Shown here piece by piece: positions 60,253-64,000 of a DNA stretch of 64,000 nt (its first letter is position 1; each line of letters starts with the position of its first letter). Under the pieces are notes generated by a model. The model was given only the letters and a program-made list of their open reading frames with translations. It did not search any database and had not been told where the DNA came from. The stretch is from Deltaproteobacteria bacterium (GTDB taxonomy: Bacteria > Desulfobacterota > Binatia > UBA1149 > JAJCZL01): NCBI GenBank assembly GCA_029262415.1, contig JAJCZL010000056.1:62001-126000 (forward strand), written 5' to 3'. Position numbers and translations under genes: made by a program.

Positions 60253-62546
60253 GCGCCGGGCGTGAAATCGACGGCCGCAACGAACTCGGCAGTATAAGCG
60301 ACGAAGAGCGGCGTAGACGCCGCCGCGAGGGAGCATTGATTCTCGCGGCGGGCTTCGCCGTTCTGCTGTTCGCGATATGGGAGATCCGCGACCCGCGCTC
60401 GAGCGAAGCTGCAGGCAATGTATTCTCGTTCCTGCTGATCAACACCAACATTATCCTTCTCCTGCTGCTGGTATTCCTCGTCGTTCGCAATCTTCTGAAG
60501 CTGATGATCGAGCGCCGCCGCAAGGTACTCGGCAGCCAACTCAAAGGCCGTCTCGTAATGTCTTTCATTACGATCGCGCTGTTCCCTTGCGCGGTGTTGT
60601 TGCTGGTGTCGATGGAGTTCTTCACCAACACCATCGACACGTGGTTCAGCACCGAAGTAGAGAAGTCTTTGCAGGGGGCCTGGGAACTCGCGCACACCTA
60701 CTACGAGGAGTCGGCCGAAGACGCCTTGCGCCATTCGCGCGCGGTCGGCCAACAGATCGCCCAGGTCATACCCGAAGGTGGCGAGGTCGGCGCCGCGACC
60801 ATTGAGCGCGTTGTCAAACAGAACCAGGAGGCTTACGGCCTAGGAACGGTACAAGTCTTTGACGCACGTCGGCGCCAAGTTGGCGCCTTCTTCAACCCGG
60901 CGGCACCGACCGGGGTTCCGATGCAGACGGATAATGATCTGCTCGAGCCGACGCTTGCGGGCAACGAGACGACCCGTGTAGAGAGTCTGGGCGAAAGCGA
61001 CGTAATCCGTGGTGCATCGCCCATCCGCGACGAGAACGGGACGATACTCGGCGCGGTGGTGGTTGATTACGTCGTTGGCCGCAGCGCGCGCGCCTGGAGT
61101 GAGGATATCCTGACCTCCTACCGCGACTACCGAGAACTCAAGCTCAACAAGGGGCCGTTCAAGAATCTGTACGTGATCACGCTGTCTCTGGCGTCCCTGG
61201 TGGTGGTGTTTTCTGCGACTTGGGTCGGAATCTATCTGGCGCGTAGCATTACCGATCCGATCGGACGCCTAGCCGAAGCCACTCGTGAGGTTGCGGCCGG
61301 ACGCTGGGACGTTCGAATCAATGAGGGCGGAGGTGACGAGGTCGGTACTCTCGTCCGTGCCTTCAATTCGATGACCGAGCAGCTCAAGGGCAGTCACGAA
61401 GATCTCGACGAACGCAGACGCTATATAGAGAACGTGCTTGCGCACGTCGCAGCAGGTGTGGTTTCGGTTGACAACAGCGGGGTGATCAACACGGTCAATC
61501 CGGTGGTGATTTCGCTGCTCGGAATCAAGAACCGCGGCGTGGTCGGAAAACAGGCAGGCGAGGTCTTTGAGGCGGCTGGCTATCCCGAGGTAGTTGCGAT
61601 CCTCGAGGAACTACGCAACGGCCGGATCGCGTCAGGCGCGCGGCGCAATATCGCGCGTGAGAATGAGGGTCGTACTTTGCTGTGCACGGTGACCACCCTG
61701 GTGCGGCGCTCGGGCGAGCGCGCCGGAGCTGCGCTCTTTTTCGAGGATGTATCTCAGATCGCCGAGATCGAACGCACCGAGGCATGGAAAGAGGTTGCGC
61801 GCCGCATTGCGCACGAGATCAAGAATCCACTCACGCCGATCCAGCTCTCGGCCCAGCGCTTGCGTCGCAGGCTCGGAAAGAAGCTTTCGGGAGCGGACGC
61901 CGAGATCTTCGAGGAATGTACGACCACCATCGACCAGCAGGTCGATGAGCTGAAGACCCTGGTCAACGAATTCTCGAGGTTCTCGCACCGTGCAGCGGCG
62001 ACGATGCACCCCCACTCGCTGGGTGACATCGTCACCGAGACACTTCCCCTTTACCGTCAGTCACGTCCCGATATCGCGTTCCGTTCCGAGACCGCCGACG
62101 CGCTGCCCGACGTCTCGATGAACCGCGACGCCGTCAAACGTGCCCTGATCAACTTGCTCGACAACGCGGTAGCGGCCATCGGTAACGAGCGTAACGAGAT
62201 CAAAAGAGTTGCTGCCGAGGATGGCGAGGGCTCTCAGGCGGGGAAAACCCCACCGGCGGAAATCATCGTTGTTACGCGTTACGACAAGGGATTGTCTCGT
62301 GTGGTACTTGAGGTGGCGGACAGTGGCCCCGGGATTCCGCCCGAGCATCGTGCCCGGGTCTTTGAGCCCTACTTTTCGACCAAGCCCGAAGGTACCGGGC
62401 TCGGCCTGGCGATCGTCGCATCGGTCGCGTCCGACCACCGCGCCTATATCAGACTGAAAGAGAACCAGCCGCGTGGCAGTAGATTTATCATAGAGTTCCC
62501 GGTCAAACCGGAAGCGTCACTTGAATCGGAGACGGCGACGTCATGA
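60249..62546 (+). CDS. NtrY-like membrane sensor histidine kinase
   Basis: 765 residues. Membrane segments near 30-46, 60-82 and 103-123, a ~180-residue extracytoplasmic sensor region, a fourth segment near 310-330, HAMP ([20 protein letters not shown]), PAS (about 395-500), and HisKA with phospho-acceptor His522 in [20 protein letters not shown]. The ATPase domain has N, G1 and G2 boxes ([36 protein letters not shown]). This is the NtrY architecture, usually paired with an NtrX regulator. Here the next gene, starting in an ATGA overlap, is a receiver domain fused to LpxC, its obvious partner. GTG start overlaps the ruvB stop. Confidence 0.93.
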   Translation: MSAGREIDGRNELGSISDEERRRRRREGALILAAGFAVLLFAIWEIRDPRSSEAAGNVFSFLLINTNIILLLLLVFLVVRNLLKLMIERRRKVLGSQLKGRLVMSFITIALFPCAVLLLVSMEFFTNTIDTWFSTEVEKSLQGAWELAHTYYEESAEDALRHSRAVGQQIAQVIPEGGEVGAATIERVVKQNQEAYGLGTVQVFDARRRQVGAFFNPAAPTGVPMQTDNDLLEPTLAGNETTRVESLGESDVIRGASPIRDENGTILGAVVVDYVVGRSARAWSEDILTSYRDYRELKLNKGPFKNLYVITLSLASLVVVFSATWVGIYLARSITDPIGRLAEATREVAAGRWDVRINEGGGDEVGTLVRAFNSMTEQLKGSHEDLDERRRYIENVLAHVAAGVVSVDNSGVINTVNPVVISLLGIKNRGVVGKQAGEVFEAAGYPEVVAILEELRNGRIASGARRNIARENEGRTLLCTVTTLVRRSGERAGAALFFEDVSQIAEIERTEAWKEVARRIAHEIKNPLTPIQLSAQRLRRRLGKKLSGADAEIFEECTTTIDQQVDELKTLVNEFSRFSHRAAATMHPHSLGDIVTETLPLYRQSRPDIAFRSETADALPDVSMNRDAVKRALINLLDNAVAAIGNERNEIKRVAAEDGEGSQAGKTPPAEIIVVTRYDKGLSRVVLEVADSGPGIPPEHRARVFEPYFSTKPEGTGLGLAIVASVASDHRAYIRLKENQPRGSRFIIEFPVKPEASLESETATS

Positions 62547-63802
62547 CGCAAACAATTCTCGTGGTTGACGATGACCAAAAGGTACGCGACTCAATTGGCG
62601 GAGTGCTGCGTGACGAAGGCTTTTACGTCGAGCTTGCATGTAATGGTACCGAGGCGCTTGCCAAGCTCGGGCGCGTCGATCCTCGGCTCGTTCTGATCGA
62701 TGTCTGGATGCCGGAGATGGACGGTATCGAACTGCTTGAGCGCATTCGCAGCGCACGCGCCGATTTGCCCGTTATCATCGTTTCCGGCCATGGCAACGTA
62801 GAGACTGCCGTCCGCGCGACCCAGCTTGGAGCTGTCGACTTCATCGAAAAACCGTTCTCGATTGACGGTCTTCTCAATTCGGTACGGCGTGCGCTCGCGT
62901 CTTCGGGCGATGAATTCGCGGCTGCACCGGCAGCCGGCGGCTCGCCACTTCATGCAGGGGCGGATGACGGACCGACGGTGACCGAACGCACGCTGGCGCG
63001 CAGCGTCGTCGGCGGTGGTCATGGACTGCACAGTGGGGTCAACACCGGGCTGATTCTCCATCCGCTTCCGCCCGGTAGCGGGATCCGTTTCGGCAGGGTG
63101 GCCGGCGAAGGCCAGCTGGATGCCCATGTCGATAACGTCGATTCGACCGGCTATGCGACCACGCTTCATCGTGGGGGAATGACGGTTCGAACCGTCGAGC
63201 ACTTGATGGCGACACTGCACGCCTACGGAATCACCAACCTGTTGGTCAAGGTTGAGGGTGAGGTGCCGATTCTCGACGGCTCGGCGGTCGAATTCTGTGA
63301 CCTGGTCGAATCGGCAGGCGTCGAAGAACAAGGCGTAGAGCGAGCAGCGATCCACATTGAAGAAGAGATCCGCATCAACCGCGGAGAAGACGAGTTCATC
63401 TCGATCGCGCCGTTTGACGGGTTTAAGGTCACCTACGAACTTTCCTACCCGAAACCCGTCGGCGATCAGACCTATACTTTTGTGCTTGATGGGTCGCAGT
63501 CATTCCGCGAACAGATCGCGCCGGCGCGCACCTTCGGCTTCGTCGAAGAAATCCGTGCGCTCGAACGTGCCGGACTCGGTAAGGGCGGAAAACTCGGCAA
63601 CTTCATCCTCATCGGCCAGGGGGGGGTGGTCAACACCGAGTTGCGTTTCCCCGAGGAACTCGCCCGCCACAAGATCCTAGATGTGATGGGGGATTCGTAT
63701 CTTCTTGGTGCGCCGATTCGCGGAGCTATCCACGCACGCAAAACCGGCCACGCCGCGAACGTGGCATTGATGAAAGCGGTCAACGGGCGTGTCGGGCTCT
63801 AA
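62543..63802 (+). CDS. lpxC: Response-regulator receiver domain fused to UDP-3-O-acyl-GlcNAc deacetylase LpxC
   Basis: 419 residues. Residues 1-118 are a CheY-like receiver with all key sites: acidic pair D10/D11, phospho-acceptor Asp53 (LIDVWMPEMDG), Ser81 and Lys103 (IEKPF). After a ~25-residue Ala/Gly-rich linker, residues 146-419 are LpxC, the committed zinc deacetylase of lipid A synthesis: HGLHSG (160-165), catalytic Glu219 and zinc ligand His220 (TVEHLMATLHAYG), PILDGSA, zinc ligands His376 and Asp380 (RHKILDVMGD), and catalytic His403 (ARKTGHAANVALMKAV). No AAA+ or DNA-binding domain is present. The ATGA overlap with the NtrY-like kinase implies a matched pair. Confidence 0.95.
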   Translation: MTQTILVVDDDQKVRDSIGGVLRDEGFYVELACNGTEALAKLGRVDPRLVLIDVWMPEMDGIELLERIRSARADLPVIIVSGHGNVETAVRATQLGAVDFIEKPFSIDGLLNSVRRALASSGDEFAAAPAAGGSPLHAGADDGPTVTERTLARSVVGGGHGLHSGVNTGLILHPLPPGSGIRFGRVAGEGQLDAHVDNVDSTGYATTLHRGGMTVRTVEHLMATLHAYGITNLLVKVEGEVPILDGSAVEFCDLVESAGVEEQGVERAAIHIEEEIRINRGEDEFISIAPFDGFKVTYELSYPKPVGDQTYTFVLDGSQSFREQIAPARTFGFVEEIRALERAGLGKGGKLGNFILIGQGGVVNTELRFPEELARHKILDVMGDSYLLGAPIRGAIHARKTGHAANVALMKAVNGRVGL

Positions 63803-63846
63803 CAGCCGGTCGCGCTCAGCCGCTGCCGGTTTAGTTGCGCACCGGC

Positions 63847-64000
63847 CTACTTGAGCCCGACGAAGGTGGGCGCGCGTATGTCTCCGCTTGCTTTGTAGCG
63901 GTGCCAACCGTCGCGTCCGACTGCGGACCGCGGCAACAAACCAATCACGGCTTTGGCGCGGTTACCGCCATCTGCGTTGCGCGCACGGACTTCGGCGTTG
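63847..64000 (-). CDS. Partial coding region, C-terminal end of an unknown protein
   Basis: On the minus strand a frame is open from the window edge for 50 codons to a TAG at 63847-63849. It ends with RDGWHRYKASGDIRAPTFVG followed by Leu-Lys, and includes VRARNADGGNRAKAVIG. It would converge on the lpxC fusion gene, leaving a 44-base gap. Too short to name; the frame choice rests on openness, spacing and plausible residue composition. Confidence 0.4.
   Translation of the reverse strand, partial: NAEVRARNADGGNRAKAVIGLLPRSAVGRDGWHRYKASGDIRAPTFVGLK

Noticed and set aside
1..64000. Prophage, insertion sequence or CRISPR
   Set aside because: No transposase, integrase, phage structural gene, terminal inverted repeats or regularly spaced direct repeats were seen anywhere in the window.

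Overview
The window reads as chromosomal DNA of a Gram-negative bacterium with high-GC coding sequence. Envelope genes show the outer membrane (LpxC, BamD, LapA/LapB-type assembly protein, lytic transglycosylase, beta-barrels). Gene neighbourhoods such as rplU-rpmA-obgE-proB-proA-nadD-rsfS, ccsA-hemA-hemC-cobA/hemD-hemB, a tandem pair of ArsA-type ATPases and secreted proteins with dockerin-like repeats are typical of deltaproteobacteria in the old broad sense, including uncultured lineages. I cannot fix the lineage from sequence alone. Almost every gene is housekeeping or envelope-related; I see no prophage, insertion sequence, CRISPR array, rRNA or tRNA.

Layout. 1-2 kb: end of tsaD, rsmA and mutM, overlapping. 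2-7 kb: two peptide-type ABC permeases, a YihY/BrkB membrane protein and a peptide-binding lipoprotein. 6.9-16.7 kb: LysM lytic transglycosylase, then a haem operon (ccsA, hemA, hemC, cobA-hemD fusion, hemB) continuing into an M48 protease and hisC, with several junctions using a TTGA start-stop overlap. 16.8-24.6 kb: MOSC protein, a secreted dockerin-like protein with a strong terminator, and a Gld-type ABC cassette (ATPase, permease, GldG-like, DUF4340). 24.7-26.7 kb: a Fur-controlled iron uptake unit (cupredoxin, FTR1 permease, barrel-like domain) with a frameshift. 26.9-34.5 kb: polA, an ECF sigma/anti-sigma unit, an HD (p)ppGpp-type hydrolase, mscL, a decayed HTTM-DCC gene and a glutamine amidotransferase.

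35.6-42.5 kb, minus strand, is the most unusual metabolic region: one promoter, a SAM-I riboswitch with terminator, then E1-like MoeB, threonine synthase, a MoaD/ThiS-type sulfur carrier, a cysteine synthase-family enzyme, a NIL-domain protein, a 119-residue E1 fragment, a radical SAM protein and an anion symporter. I read it as protein-thiocarboxylate sulfur assimilation. The E1 enzyme lacks its usual N-terminal helix, and the small fragment carries exactly that piece.

42.6-57 kb: a frameshifted lipoprotein, bamD, two ArsA-type ATPases, a LapA-LapB fusion, the ribosomal/obgE/proBA/nadD/rsfS cluster, a DUF2064 transferase, a HAD protein, cutA, and a Met/His-rich barrel beside a Cys-rich exported protein. 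57-64 kb: yebC, ruvCAB, an NtrY-like sensor kinase and a response-regulator receiver domain fused directly to LpxC, the committed enzyme of lipid A synthesis. This kinase/REC-LpxC pair is the strongest candidate for a new regulatory system.

Three genes (FTR1, HTTM-DCC, lipoprotein at 42.6 kb) are broken by single-base shifts in low-complexity tracts. That may be real decay or sequencing error.
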